Positions 1 to 8,913 of a DNA stretch of 57,339 nucleotides are shown piece after piece. The translations under genes and the position numbers were made by a program. How positions within the stretch are numbered: the stretch's first letter is position 1; each line of letters begins with the position of its first letter. Source of the DNA: Burkholderia ambifaria (GTDB taxonomy: Bacteria; Pseudomonadota; Gammaproteobacteria; Burkholderiales; Burkholderiaceae); NCBI RefSeq assembly GCF_001443045.1, contig NZ_LKPJ01000038.1:7070-64408 (forward strand), given 5' to 3'. The notes beneath the pieces are model-generated. The model was not told where the DNA came from, did not search any database, and saw only the letters and a list, made by a program, of their open reading frames with translations.

Positions 1-1
1 A

Positions 2-196
2 ATGTCCTTCTCACAGCTTGGGTATTTGGCTACGCAGCCCAATGAAGACATGCCTATGCGGATGTCGCGTATTGCAGATTACGTGGAGGTGTTCACAACC
101 GTCCGGCCGAATGACAAAGAACTCGAACGATTCTTTTCGCGTCGGAAGGTTTGGCCATCCGCCCCGGGCGCATCAAAACGAGCAACAAACGGATGA
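2..196 (+). CDS. C-terminal end of a TetR-family regulator (5' end outside window)
   Basis: Only the last 64 codons are inside the window, so the first ATG seen here is internal. The stretch aligns by eye with the C-terminus of the complete TetR protein at 15642-16289: both read x-Q-[IL]-G-Y, then an E-D-M / R-M segment, R-I-x-[ED]-Y-V, T-x-V-R-P and L-E-R-F-[YF]-S-R. That region is the ligand-binding and dimerisation half of a TetR protein; the DNA-binding domain lies upstream. It is therefore a paralogue of the regulator next to the demethylase gene. The ligand is unknown. Confidence 0.6.
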   Translation: MSFSQLGYLATQPNEDMPMRMSRIADYVEVFTTVRPNDKELERFFSRRKVWPSAPGASKRATNG

Positions 197-483
197 ACAC
201 ATGCCCCCTACGAATTGCGCTTTTCCGGTCCGGGTAATCATGTCGGACAACTGCTGGGTGGCGAGCATAAAGCGTCTGTTCAAGTACGCCAACTTAAAGT
301 CCTTGGTCGTTGAAGAGCTGGAGCGCCGGCCTACGATGCCGCGGGCGAATTCGAATGCCACGGAAAGCCGACCCTGCGTCGTCGGAACGTAAGTGAAGCC
401 AGACACCCGGAGCCGGCTGGTAATCCCCCCACAGAATCGGTGGGAGCAGAAGTAGAATTTTCGCGTTGTGGGGGTTCTACCGA

Positions 484-624
484 ATGAAGAAGTCGAGATT
501 CACGGACAGCCAAATCATGGATGCGCTCAAGTGCGTGGAATCGAGGATGTTGCGGCTGCTGGTACCCGGCGTGGATGGCGCCACGTTATATACATACCTT
601 GCACACCACTACGCAGAGGGGTAA
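484..624 (+). pseudogene. IS3-family transposase orfA remnant
   Basis: The 46-codon frame starts MKKSRFTDSQIMDALK, the usual opening of IS3-family OrfA proteins. After about 19 residues it loses the expected zipper/HTH text; a degenerate G-x-x-G-A-T-L-Y stretch stands where such proteins read G-[IV]-S-x-A-T-F-Y. The rest of orfA and all of orfB are absent. It is a dead 5' fragment in a decayed segment. Confidence 0.6.
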
Positions 625-762
625 CTGTAAGCGCCCGGGGAACACATCTCGACGAGTATTTCGTGGCACCGTCTTAGCTTGCCAAGCTGATGCGATGTGA
701 TAGCGTATCGGCATCACCGAGTTCGTTTCTCGCGTCGTCCGTTTCCAGTGAGTGATTTCCCC

Positions 763-1014
763 ATGCGTCTTACAGTTGCCCAAGCTAACCACGTTGCCAA
801 GGTTTTTCCGGAGTGTCGTGCTGAGATGACCGACTTCCTCGAGGCTGGTGCCGAAGTGGTGATCTACAAGCAGACCGAATGCGGCAACGATGTCCCGCCC
901 TACGCGATCGCCGTTGCCGGTACCGCCTTCTGGATTGATTGCTGTGAGACACCGGAGGAGGCAACGGCACTGGCCGACTCCCTCGGCCTTAAGGTCGTTG
1001 AGGTGCGCCGCTAG
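763..1014 (+). CDS. Small hypothetical protein (83 aa)
   Basis: A short intact frame starting at ATG 763 (MRLTVAQANHVAK). The protein is acidic and non-membrane, with a C-E-T-P-E-E-A segment followed by a hydrophobic helix near the C-terminus. I do not recognise a family. The frame lies between an IS3 remnant and an IS66 remnant and has no operon partner, so it may be a surviving passenger of the flanking elements. Function unknown. Confidence 0.45.
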   Translation: MRLTVAQANHVAKVFPECRAEMTDFLEAGAEVVIYKQTECGNDVPPYAIAVAGTAFWIDCCETPEEATALADSLGLKVVEVRR

Positions 1015-1049
1015 TTCCTTGCCTGCGTGTGGGTTGTCGGCACCGCCCC

Positions 1050-1604
1050 TTAACCAAGGGCGGACACCCAACGATGCGGAAGTAGTTGCGAGATGTCGTC
1101 GGCGCGATGAGTAGGCAATCGCGTAAGCACATCTTTCAGGTAGACGTACGGATCATGCCCGTTAAGCTGCGCCGAACGGATCAAGCTCATGATCGCGGCG
1201 GCACGTTGACCCGCACGTAGCGAGCCTACGAACATCCAGTTGCCCCGGCCGATCGCCCATGGACGTATCTGGTTTTCAACCCGGTTGTTATCGATGGGCA
1301 CGCTCCCGTCGTCGAGATAGCGCGTCAGCGTTTCCCTGCGCTTGAGGCTATAGTCCAGAGCTTTCGCCACGGCGGAGCCTTCGGATACGAGCTTGCGCTG
1401 CGCAATCAACCAATCGTGCAAGGCGTCGCAAACCGGCTTGGCCCGTGATTGGCGAAGCCGGTATCGCTCATCCATTTTCAGTTCTGCTGCGTCGCGCTCG
1501 ATGTCGTAAAGCGCGGAGAAGAACGGCAGAGCGTGCCCCGCAACCTGACTGCTGTGGTTGTCCGACGAGACGGAGATCAAACGCGTGCTGATCGACTCGA
1601 CCAT
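1050..1604 (-). pseudogene. IS66-family transposase, C-terminal fragment
   Basis: The protein reads like the last ~165 residues of an IS66 TnpC transposase: an R-Y-R-L-R-Q-S-R segment, then V-P-I-D-N-N-R-V-E-N, then R-P-W-A-I-G-R-G-N-W-M-F-V-G-S, and finally the L-N-G-H-D-P-Y-V-Y-L tail. The conserved E-N after D-N-N-R-V includes the last acidic residue of the DDE site. The N-terminal ~350 residues and the accessory tnpA/tnpB genes are missing, and the left edge runs into an IS5 fragment near 1600, so it cannot be active. Confidence 0.75.
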
Positions 1605-1630
1605 CGTGCGAGCCCACCAGCACTCGGCCG

Positions 1631-2071
1631 GTGCTCGAAAAAAACGGCTCGCAAGCGCTCGGGCGTTCGCGCGGTGGACTGACGACCAAGCTGCATCTGG
1701 CTGTCGATGAAGCCGGGCGACCTCTGCGAATGATCGCCACCGGAGGACAGGTCTCGGACATTTCCTGTGCGCACGAATTGGTCGAACATCTGCGCATGGG
1801 CGCCGTGATTGCCGACAAAGGCTATGACTCGGATGCCTTCGTGAACACCATCCGCGCCGCGCGTGCGAAGGCAGTTATTCCGCCGCGCTCGAATCGAAAG
1901 ACCAAGAGTCGCTATAGCCGTGTGCTGAATCGAACTCGGAACATTGTCGAACGCTTTTTCAATCGCATCAAACATTTTCGTCGCGTCTCCACTCGTTAAG
2001 ACAAGCGTGCCGGCAACTATCTCGCCTTCGCGGCGCTTGCCTGCGCCTTTGGACCGCAGGTGAGAATGTGA
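1631..2071 (+). pseudogene. IS5-family (IS427-like) transposase, C-terminal half with a nonsense codon
   Basis: The frame carries the second half of an IS5 DDE transposase: G-R-S-R-G-G-L-T-T-K-L-H, then V-I-A-D-K-G-Y-D-S with a catalytic Asp, then N-I-V-E-R-F-F-N-R-I-K with the catalytic Glu. A TAA at 1997-1999 stands where the family has Tyr (R-Y-D-K-R-A-G-N-Y-L). The same frame resumes at once with D-K-R-A-G-N-Y-L-A-F-A-A-L and ends at 2071. The element end appears to lie just after, near GAACAGACCCTAG at 2069-2082, where it interrupts the LysR gene. The 5' half is gone. Confidence 0.75.
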
Positions 2072-2084
2072 ACAGACCCTAGAT

Positions 2085-2890
2085 GGACGCACGAGATAGA
2101 TTCCTCCATTGGTACCGAACGCCCATTCCGGCAGCACGCGCATGAGCTTTCCAGCGGCGATGTCCGAGTCACGAGCCATTCGCCCGCGCACAGGATCCCG
2201 ATGCCTGCTCGCGCTGCTTCGAGCAATGCCGTGCTGTCGTTCGATCGCAAGCTGCCATGTGCGTGAACGACTTGCGTCCTTCTCCCGTTTATCCGGATAA
2301 CTCGCCAGGCTCGCGAACTCAAGGCAATTGTGGGCTGCGAAGTCCTGTGGCGATTCCGGCACGCCATGTTGGCGAAGGCGCTGCCAGAACTCGTCGATGT
2401 CCTGCCAGCCGCTTGGCAACTAGTTCGGCTATGACTCAGCTTCCCGACCCGAATGGCTACGTCAACGCCTTCCCCGACGAGATCCGTATAGCGTTCGCTG
2501 TAGTCGATGTCGAGTTGCAGAGCCGGGTAGCGGCGCAAAAAGTCAGGAATGAACGGAGCAAACCATAACCGTCCCAGCGTGGCAGGAAGCGCGAGGCGCA
2601 GATTCCCTCGAAGTTCGCTCGCGCCGGTGGTGGCTTCCTGCTCCGCCTGCACGATGACGGATTGGGCGAATCTGACCCGCTCGGCCAGCCTCGTGCCGGC
2701 GTCGGTCAGCCGTGCGCGCCTCGTTGTACGCTCCAGGAGACGCACCGCAAGACGTTGCTCCAGCGATGCGATTCGCTTGGACACGATCGTGGGATCACGG
2801 CCGAGCAGATTGGCCGCGGCGACGAACGAACCCTCGCTGGCGACCGCAAGTAGCGCGGAAAGCGCGTCTGCATGCAGGTTGCCAAGTTGC
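2085..2890 (-). pseudogene. LysR-family regulator, frameshifted and truncated
   Basis: The N-terminal HTH is readable from about 2880 downward (L-L-A-V-A-S-E-G-S-F-V-A-A-A-N-L-L, then S-K-R-I-A-S-L-E-Q-R-L), followed by linker and effector-domain text as far as a V-D-V-A-I-R-V-G motif. After that the coding text moves between frames more than once (H-G-V-P-E-S-P-Q-D-F-A-A-H in one, I-A-A-G-K-L-M-R-V-L-P-E-W in another). A TAG precedes the HTH and no normal start is visible. The C-terminus stops at I-Y-L-V-R-P-S, where the IS5 end begins. It is divergent from a rarD-like fragment and is non-functional. Confidence 0.7.
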
Positions 2891-2972
2891 TACTGGAAGT
2901 TCGAAGGTCGCTTGTCCGTGCCACTCGTGCCCCGGTGCTGATTTTACGTACCGTGATCGGTGTTCTCAATGA

Positions 2973-3479
2973 GCTGGCTTTCAGTCGCGCTCTCATGAGC
3001 CGACCCTGCTTGTGGCGCTGGGGTTTCCGCCGTATTTTATTCTCCGTCGTCGCTTCAGCACCGACTCGCTCACGTTGTTTGCGGCAGAAGTTCTGCCGAT
3101 GCAACCTGTCGCCCTGGCACTCGCCTGTACCAGCGGAAATCCGCATGTCATGGCTCAGCGGACTGACATGCTGGTGGCGCTCCTGCCGGGCCTGGGAATC
3201 CTGTCGACCGTCAGCTTCGTCACCTATCTCAAGGCGAGCCGCACACAGCCGCTCGGGCTTTTCGGCTTGCTCGGCTATGTCGAACCGATTCTGCTGGCTA
3301 TGCTGTCGCTGTTCGTTTTCGGCGAATCGATCTCTCTTCGGGCGCTCTGGGCCTATGCTCCGATCGCACTTTCGGTCGTACTGACCAGTATTTACGTGAC
3401 TCGGGTTACCGCTAGCCAACCGTGGTTGGCGTCTCGCGTGCGTCTGCGGGCTGAAAACGTGCTTCGGAAACTCGGGTAG
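2973..3479 (+). pseudogene. rarD-like EamA/DMT transporter, C-terminal fragment
   Basis: From E-P-T-L-L-V-A-L-G-F-P-P-Y-F (about 2997 on) the frame reads like the second half of a RarD-type permease of the drug/metabolite transporter superfamily. It has several hydrophobic helices and the L-G-x-x-G-Y-V-E-P segment with L-F-V-F-G-E. RarD proteins are about 295 residues; only ~160 remain and an in-frame TGA lies just upstream of 2973. The divergent broken LysR gene was probably its neighbour before decay. Confidence 0.6.
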
Positions 3480-3573
3480 GACCGCGTTTCCCGCGAACGG
3501 ATCAACCTCCTGTTATGGAGGCGGTAGTCCGCTCGCAACGATACGGGTCTGGACGGCTCACCGTCCGCGGCCG

Positions 3574-3609
3574 TGAACCTCCACGATCGAAATCGAACGT
3601 GGAGGTTCA
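3574..3609 (-). terminator. Hairpin downstream of the livK-like gene
   Basis: A perfect 12-bp inverted repeat, TGAACCTCCACG at 3574-3585 and its complement at 3598-3609, with a 12-nt loop. It lies 28 bp past the stop of the minus-strand binding-protein gene. An outer imperfect arm (GGCTCACCG and CGGCGAGCC) extends the stem. There is no long T-run, so a terminator or 3'-end stabiliser role is inferred. Confidence 0.5.
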
Positions 3610-3637
3610 TGAGACGGCCGGCGAGCCTTGATGACAA

Positions 3638-4756
3638 TCAGTACGGGACAGGCGAACCGTTACGAATCACGTAGACCGTCGTAGGCGCACCCTTGAGCTC
3701 GCCGTTATCCGCAAACCCGTACGTGCCGGCAATCCCCGTATAGTTCGTCTTCGTAAGTTGCGCGATCAGCTTCGCCTTGTCAGTGGCCGTACCGGCCTTC
3801 ACCATCGCATCGGCAAGCAACTTCACGCCGTCATAGTAGTTGACGCCGTACACCTGCAAATCCGTTTGGAACGTGTCGTGATACTTTTTCGTATATTCGC
3901 GGCCTGCAGTGCTTTTGTCCGGAGCGACGCCACCCTGCGCGCAGTAGACGATTGACGCGGCACCGCCGGCGACCTTCCCCATTTCGGCCGTACAGATGCT
4001 GTCACCGCCGAGCAACTTCGCACGCAAGCCAAGTTGACGCATCTGTTTCGCCATCGGGGCGCCTTGCGCGTCATATCCGCCGTAGAAGATTACGTCCGGA
4101 TTCTTGCTTTTGATGGTCGTCAAAATCGAGCGAAAGTCGTTCGCCTGCGAGTTCGTGAACTCTTTCCCAACGATCTGGATACCGCGTGCCTTCGCCACCT
4201 TTTCAAACTCGTCGGCGACACCTTGACCATACGCAGTCCTATCGTCGATTACGACAGCCGTCTTCACCTTCAGCGTATTCGAGGCAAAATCGGCCATCGT
4301 GCCGCCGAGCGACGAATCGCTCGCACCGATACGAAAAATATTCTTGAGGCCCTGTTTCGTCAACGCCGGATTCGACGCGGTCGGCAGCAACGGTATGTTC
4401 GCACCGCCGTAAATGCGTGAAGCGGGGATCGCAACTCCCGAGTTGTAAGGCCCCACTACGGCCGACACGCCACGATCGACCAGGCTTTGCGCAACCTGGA
4501 CACCAATTTTGGGATCGGCTTGATCGTCAACGGACGCCAGCTTGAACGTGACCGCTTTACCGCCGATCTTGACGCTCTGCTTGTTCAGGTCGTCAATCGC
4601 GAGCCGCGCACCGTTCTCCGCGTCCTTGCCAGCGGCCGCTTGCGGCCCGGTCAGCGGTACAGAAATGCCAATCGTTACGACCTCTTGAGCACAAGCGGCT
4701 GAAGCAACCAGCATCCCCACCGTCGCCACGGCGCCCCAACTTCCCATCGCCTTCAT
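3638..4756 (-). CDS. Branched-chain amino acid-type ABC transporter substrate-binding protein
   Basis: A periplasmic type I solute-binding protein of the LivJ/LivK family. A signal peptide ends at A-C-A-Q-E, followed by V-T-I-G-I-S-V-P-L-T-G-P-Q-A-A-A-G-K-D, the usual ligand-cleft opening. Y-G-Q-G-V-A-D-E-F and I-F-Y-G-G-Y-D-A-Q-G are typical of the family, and the mature length (~350 aa) is normal. Three ATG codons follow an AAGGAG: the first abuts it, while the third (4756) has 6-nt spacing and is chosen. No permease or ATPase genes adjoin it, so it must share a transporter encoded elsewhere or act as an orphan. The ligand is unknown. Confidence 0.85.
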   Translation of the reverse strand: MKAMGSWGAVATVGMLVASAACAQEVVTIGISVPLTGPQAAAGKDAENGARLAIDDLNKQSVKIGGKAVTFKLASVDDQADPKIGVQVAQSLVDRGVSAVVGPYNSGVAIPASRIYGGANIPLLPTASNPALTKQGLKNIFRIGASDSSLGGTMADFASNTLKVKTAVVIDDRTAYGQGVADEFEKVAKARGIQIVGKEFTNSQANDFRSILTTIKSKNPDVIFYGGYDAQGAPMAKQMRQLGLRAKLLGGDSICTAEMGKVAGGAASIVYCAQGGVAPDKSTAGREYTKKYHDTFQTDLQVYGVNYYDGVKLLADAMVKAGTATDKAKLIAQLTKTNYTGIAGTYGFADNGELKGAPTTVYVIRNGSPVPY

Positions 4757-5434
4757 CATCATCTCCTTAATGTCGCCTACCGCGGTACCAGCTGACCCAC
4801 TGCCAACGATTCCCCTGGTGCTGCGTTCTCACGAAATCATCTCCAGATCACTCTGCGCTTTAAGCAATCCAAATCCATTTCATTAGTATTACAGACATTC
4901 CATTGCACGACACTGACCTTTCAATTGCACTTGATGCCACGTAACCCGACACCTGCCAGCCTGTAATCGCGCCACCTCCGTCGACTTGGAGCTTGCATCT
5001 TCGAATCGCACAAACCCGCGCGGTCTCGATGAATTGCGACAAATCAAAAGAACGTGCTTGGGCACGGGAAAAGACGGAGGTTACTCCTCGGAGAGCGCGA
5101 AGCGCCGTCCTCAGGTATCAGTCGTCGTTCATTGTGGCTCCCGTCCAACGCCAGACGACACCGCCAGCCCAACAGGCACATGCTCACCCGACGTTATTGA
5201 GCAAAACAATCTTATACCAACAATACTTCGGCGTATACCATTTGATCGAAGAGCATTGATGATATGGGTTCGTCCGTAAAAGGTTGACAGCGCGCTCTCC
5301 ACCGATTGGCGCCCTGAGCAACCGGCTGATCGCCAACTGGAGCTCTCCGACACAACATTTGATCGGACAAGAGTCAGACTCGCGGTCATGGGCTTCGCTT
5401 GGCCGTACGAGGTTCCACCAACGTTGAATTGGCT
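4757..5434. other. Intergenic region between divergent livK-like and MFS genes
   Basis: About 680 bp with no convincing gene; the short frames on both strands are low-complexity and lack ribosome-binding sites. The one notable site is GGCGTATACCAT at 5230-5241, a 9/12 match to the palindrome found elsewhere in the window, about 195 bp before the MFS start. A GGAGAG...CCTCAGG stretch near 5090-5125 superficially recalls a glycine riboswitch but lacks the rest of the aptamer. Confidence 0.4.
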
Positions 5435-6790
5435 ATGTCAAAAATCGCGCACGAACTGCCAGATGACACTTCCAAGCCCCAAGACGAGCCCCTTGGGACA
5501 TCACCCTTCGTCTCGCGTAGCGGACCATCATCCGAGATTGGGCTCGCCGGCCAGCCTACCCACTCCATCGCCGCACCCTCGGCCCCGCTCGCTTGCCGCA
5601 ATCCAGTGAACAGCTACAGGGCACTCGCGGGTCTACTGTTCGGATACGAGCTTCTTATTGTCGGAAACGGCTTCTTTCAAACGCTGATTCCGCTTCGGAT
5701 CATCGAATCCGGTTATCCGACGCTCGCGGTCGGCCTTATCCAATCCTGTTACTACTGCGGTTACATCCTTGGCGCTGTGATCAATCGAAGACTCATTGAT
5801 CGCATCGGCCAGCATCGTACGTTCGTTGCCTTCTCGGCAGCCGCATCGATTCTCGCGCTCGCGTTCGGCACCGCTCAGTCTCCGTGGGTGCTTGGATTCG
5901 TCCGTCTATTGACTGGTTTCACGTTCATGGGGCTGTATATATCCATCGAGAGTTGGCTCAACGGAACGGTAGGCAATGAAAGGCGGGGACAGGTATTCGG
6001 CACCTATGCGGCGATAAATTACCTCGCCGTGGGAACCGGTCAATTCCTATTCAACGTCGGCACAGATTCCCGTGTACAGCAATTTTCGATAGTCGCCGCC
6101 CTCTTCGCGTCAGCGGTCTTGCCAGTCACGTTGTTTGAAGGATGGCCGGCTAAAGTCGCTGACGAAAATCTTGAACCCGTTCCCGCACGGACATGGCGAG
6201 CGAGTATGCGCGAAATGATGGCCACCACACCGCTCGCAGTTCCTGGCTGCATCCTCGCTGGCTTCCTCTACAGCAGTTTCTACTCGATGATGCCAGTCTA
6301 TCTCCAGCGCACCGGCTTCTCGACGACGGAACTGGCAACCTTCATGGGGCTCGCGCTCATTGGGGCACTTGTGCCGCAGTGGCCGATCGGGCGCATATCG
6401 GACAAGGTCGACCGCCGGCGTCTCGTCTATTACACATCGTCGATATCGGGGGGACTGAGCCTCGCACTCTTCTGTGTCAATGTGCGTGCGGTCACGTGGT
6501 GCGCGACGCTCGTCTACGTCGCAGTCACCTTTACGCTGTATGGCCTCATTGTTTCCCACGTGCACGATCGAACTCGAGCCCACCTCCGGATCGCCATCTC
6601 GGCCACCCTCCTCGTGCTCTTTTCCTTTGGCGGCATGACCGGCCCAGCGCTCGCGTCGATGCTGATGACGATCTTCGGCGCCAGCGGAATCTTCCTCTTC
6701 AATGCGCTATCTAGCCTATTGCTCGCGTTCTGCGCACGGCGTACGCTTGGTCTTACCGCCAGATCCCTTGAAGGTCAAGCGCACCCTTGA
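5435..6790 (+). CDS. MFS transporter (12 TM, YcaD-like)
   Basis: A 451-residue inner-membrane transporter of the major facilitator superfamily. After a ~55-residue hydrophilic leader the first helix reads A-G-L-L-F-G-Y-E-L-L. R-R-L-I-D-R-I-G-Q-H-R is the MFS loop 2-3 motif, and P-Q-W-P-I-G-R-I-S-D-K-V-D-R-R is its counterpart in the second half. The overall look resembles the E. coli YcaD branch of sugar/metabolite MFS proteins; the substrate cannot be told. ATG 5435 is preferred to the upstream TTG 5399, though neither has a good Shine-Dalgarno site. It converges on the Ldh-type gene, with a small hairpin at 6793-6815 between them. Confidence 0.8.
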   Translation: MSKIAHELPDDTSKPQDEPLGTSPFVSRSGPSSEIGLAGQPTHSIAAPSAPLACRNPVNSYRALAGLLFGYELLIVGNGFFQTLIPLRIIESGYPTLAVGLIQSCYYCGYILGAVINRRLIDRIGQHRTFVAFSAAASILALAFGTAQSPWVLGFVRLLTGFTFMGLYISIESWLNGTVGNERRGQVFGTYAAINYLAVGTGQFLFNVGTDSRVQQFSIVAALFASAVLPVTLFEGWPAKVADENLEPVPARTWRASMREMMATTPLAVPGCILAGFLYSSFYSMMPVYLQRTGFSTTELATFMGLALIGALVPQWPIGRISDKVDRRRLVYYTSSISGGLSLALFCVNVRAVTWCATLVYVAVTFTLYGLIVSHVHDRTRAHLRIAISATLLVLFSFGGMTGPALASMLMTIFGASGIFLFNALSSLLLAFCARRTLGLTARSLEGQAHP

Positions 6791-6875
6791 ATGTCGGCCA
6801 ATGGATCCGGCCGACCGTGCATCATCGGTCATCGGTCTCCCACACACGTTCGCTTCCAGAGCGAACGACGGTCGA

Positions 6876-7910
6876 TCAAATGCCAGCGAGCGAAAACTCG
6901 ACCTCCAACGCCTCAATCATCCGGAGTTGCTCGGCAGACAAGGCGATACCTTCGCGCATTGCTCGCGTGCGAGCTGCGAGGCGACGTGCGCCAGGCAATC
7001 GCTCCTGCCCTGCTTCGATCACCGTATCGAGCAACTCATCGACACGCACCCCGAATGGAGGAAGTCCGACTCGGCCAGCTTCGGGGTCGATCAGAATCAG
7101 TGTCTGCCCTGTCTTTGGTGTCGCGGCGCCGGGAGTCTCGGCAAGATCACACTCGTAGGAGAAGCTGCTACCAACCAGCGCTGCACACATGATTTCGATC
7201 ATCATCGACAGCGCAGTCCCCTTATGGCCACCGAAGGTGCACAACGCCCCGCCGTCGATAATCGCGGCAGGGTCGCCGGTAGGCGTCCCGAATCGATCGA
7301 CCCCGACGCCATCCGGAACACGTCTCCCTTCATCCCTGGCGATTTTCACGTCGATGTGTGCCATCGCCGAAGTGGCAAGATCGAAAACGTACGGCGAACC
7401 GGATGCCCGTGGTGCCGCGAATGCAAGCGGATTCGTACCCAGCACGGGCCTCGCGCAACCGTCGGGTACCACGCACTTCATTGAGTTGACCATCGACAAA
7501 GCAATGAAGCCTTGCTCGGCAAAGGGTTCGACATCGAACGACAGCGCACCTAGGTGATGCGAATTTCGAATCGCAACGACGACAACGCCGTTACTTCTCG
7601 CTTTCTCTATCGCCATCTCGGCGCCGGCAGCAAGTGCCGGCACGGCGAATCCATTGCATGCGTCGATTCGGACGAATGACGCAGCACAATCCTCGACCAC
7701 GGGCGTCGCCTGTCCCTCCACCCACCCGGCACGCAGTGTCAATACGTAGCCGGGCAAGCGAAACGATCCATGACTGTTTGCTCCGTCACGATCGGCGGAC
7801 GCGCAGTTTTTTGCAATCAGATCAGCAACTCGCTCCGAGCATCCTGCGGCCACCAGAATGCGGCTCAGACGAGCCACGAGCGTTTCAAATGTAAAGTGAG
7901 CGGTCATCAT
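6876..7910 (-). CDS. Malate/L-lactate dehydrogenase-family oxidoreductase (possible pyrroline-2-carboxylate reductase)
   Basis: A 344-residue NAD(P)-dependent enzyme of the Ldh_2 family (ureidoglycolate, sulfolactate, and delta-1-piperideine/pyrroline-2-carboxylate reductases). The D-R-D-G-A-N-S-H-G-S-F-R-L-P motif with His47 and the N-S-H-H-L-G-A segment at 116-122 are the family's active-site landmarks. The L-G-T-N-P-L-A-F loop and G-G-x-K-G-x-x-L-S-M-M motif complete the fold. Genomic context (putA, betaine uptake, D-amino-acid-type oxidases) makes a cyclic-imine reductase acting on a proline or pipecolate oxidation product plausible, but that is inference. The tandem ATG at 7910 is favoured over 7952. 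Confidence 0.75.
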   Translation of the reverse strand: MMTAHFTFETLVARLSRILVAAGCSERVADLIAKNCASADRDGANSHGSFRLPGYVLTLRAGWVEGQATPVVEDCAASFVRIDACNGFAVPALAAGAEMAIEKARSNGVVVVAIRNSHHLGALSFDVEPFAEQGFIALSMVNSMKCVVPDGCARPVLGTNPLAFAAPRASGSPYVFDLATSAMAHIDVKIARDEGRRVPDGVGVDRFGTPTGDPAAIIDGGALCTFGGHKGTALSMMIEIMCAALVGSSFSYECDLAETPGAATPKTGQTLILIDPEAGRVGLPPFGVRVDELLDTVIEAGQERLPGARRLAARTRAMREGIALSAEQLRMIEALEVEFSLAGI

Positions 7911-7979
7911 CGCCTCATCGTGCCAAACGCTTGTGTTCGACGGGGAGTGCATGGCGAACTTCAGATGTCGCGAGCGACA

Positions 7980-8024
7980 CCGGGCGAAGGCGTTACCCTT
8001 TCTATCGGGTTCGCCTTCGCCCGG
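7980..8024 (-). terminator. Strong hairpin after fghA
   Basis: A 13-bp perfect inverted repeat (CCGGGCGAAGGCG at 7980-7992, complement at 8012-8024) with an inner ACCC/GGGT pair. It lies 15 bp beyond the fghA stop on the minus strand. No T-tract follows on that strand, so termination may be imperfect. Confidence 0.55.
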
Positions 8025-8038
8025 TTTCGTGCCCCGTT

Positions 8039-8897
8039 CTATTTCAGTAGTGCTCGCGCATGATGTACGAGATGGTCCCGAATGAAGGTCGAGATGAAGA
8101 AATAGTTGTGATCGTAACCTTCATGGCGACGCAGCGTCAGCGGCTGGCCGGCCTTCGCGCACGCCGCTTCGAACACGTCGGGATTCAGCTGGTTCGCGAG
8201 GAATTGATCGGCAAGGCCCTGGTCGACGAGAATGCCGTCCGCGAACTTCGGCGCATCGGCGCGCGCGACGAGTTCGCTCGCGTCGTGTGCCTTCCATGCT
8301 TCACGATCGGCACCCAGGTAACCCGAGAACGCCTTCTCGCCCCACGGGCAGCGCGTGGGCGCGGCGATCGGCGCGAACGCCGACACCGACCGGTACAGGC
8401 CGGGATGGCGCAGCGCGAGCGTCAGCGCGCCGTGCCCGCCCATCGAGTGCCCGAAGATCCCGAGCCGCGCGCCGTCGATCGGCAACTCGGCCTCGACGCG
8501 CTCGCGCAGCTCGCCCGTCACGTACGACTCCATCCGGTAATGCGCGGACCACGGCGCTTCGGTCGCATCGACGTAGAAGCCCGCGCCGACGCCGAAATCC
8601 CACGCATCGGTCTCGCCCGGCACGCCCGCGCCGCGCGGGCTCGTGTCGGGCATCACGAGCGCGATGCCGTGCTGCGCCGCGTATTGCTGCGCGCCGGCCT
8701 TGATCGCGAACGTCTCGTCGGTGCACGTGAGCCCCGCGAGATAGAACAGCGCCGGCACGCGACCGTGCGCGGCCGTGCGCGGCCTGCGGCGGCAGGTACA
8801 CCGAGAACTTCATCGACAGGCCGATCGCCTTCGAATCGTGGCGGTAGAAACGCTGCTCGCCGCCGTGGCACGCGTGCGAGGAAACGAGTTCGAGCAT
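8039..8897 (-). pseudogene. fghA: S-formylglutathione hydrolase, frameshifted by a 10-bp tandem duplication
   Basis: An esterase-D-family hydrolase that turns S-formylglutathione into formate and glutathione, the last step of glutathione-dependent formaldehyde removal. The N-terminus is intact from ATG 8897 (MLELVSSHACHGGEQ) to L-P-P-Q-A-A-H-G. There the 10-mer CCGTGCGCGG is present twice in a row (8763-8772 and 8773-8782), shifting the frame. Removing one copy joins Q-A-A-H-G-R directly to V-P-A-L-F-Y-L-A-G-L-T. The rest is intact, with the G-H-S-M-G-G nucleophile elbow, the G-Y-D-H-N-Y-F catalytic His region, and a stop at 8039. The gene lies 16 bp downstream of adhC in the same operon. As sequenced it cannot yield full-length enzyme unless slippage restores the frame or an internal start gives a shortened protein. 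Confidence 0.85.
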
Positions 8898-8913
8898 CGC
8901 AGTGCGCTCCCGG

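Noticed and set aside
5080..5130. Glycine-riboswitch-like GGAGAG ... CCTCAGG segment before the MFS gene
   Set aside because: Only two short pieces fit; the conserved CCGAAGGGGCAA-type core and the second aptamer are missing, and the downstream gene is not a glycine cleavage gene.
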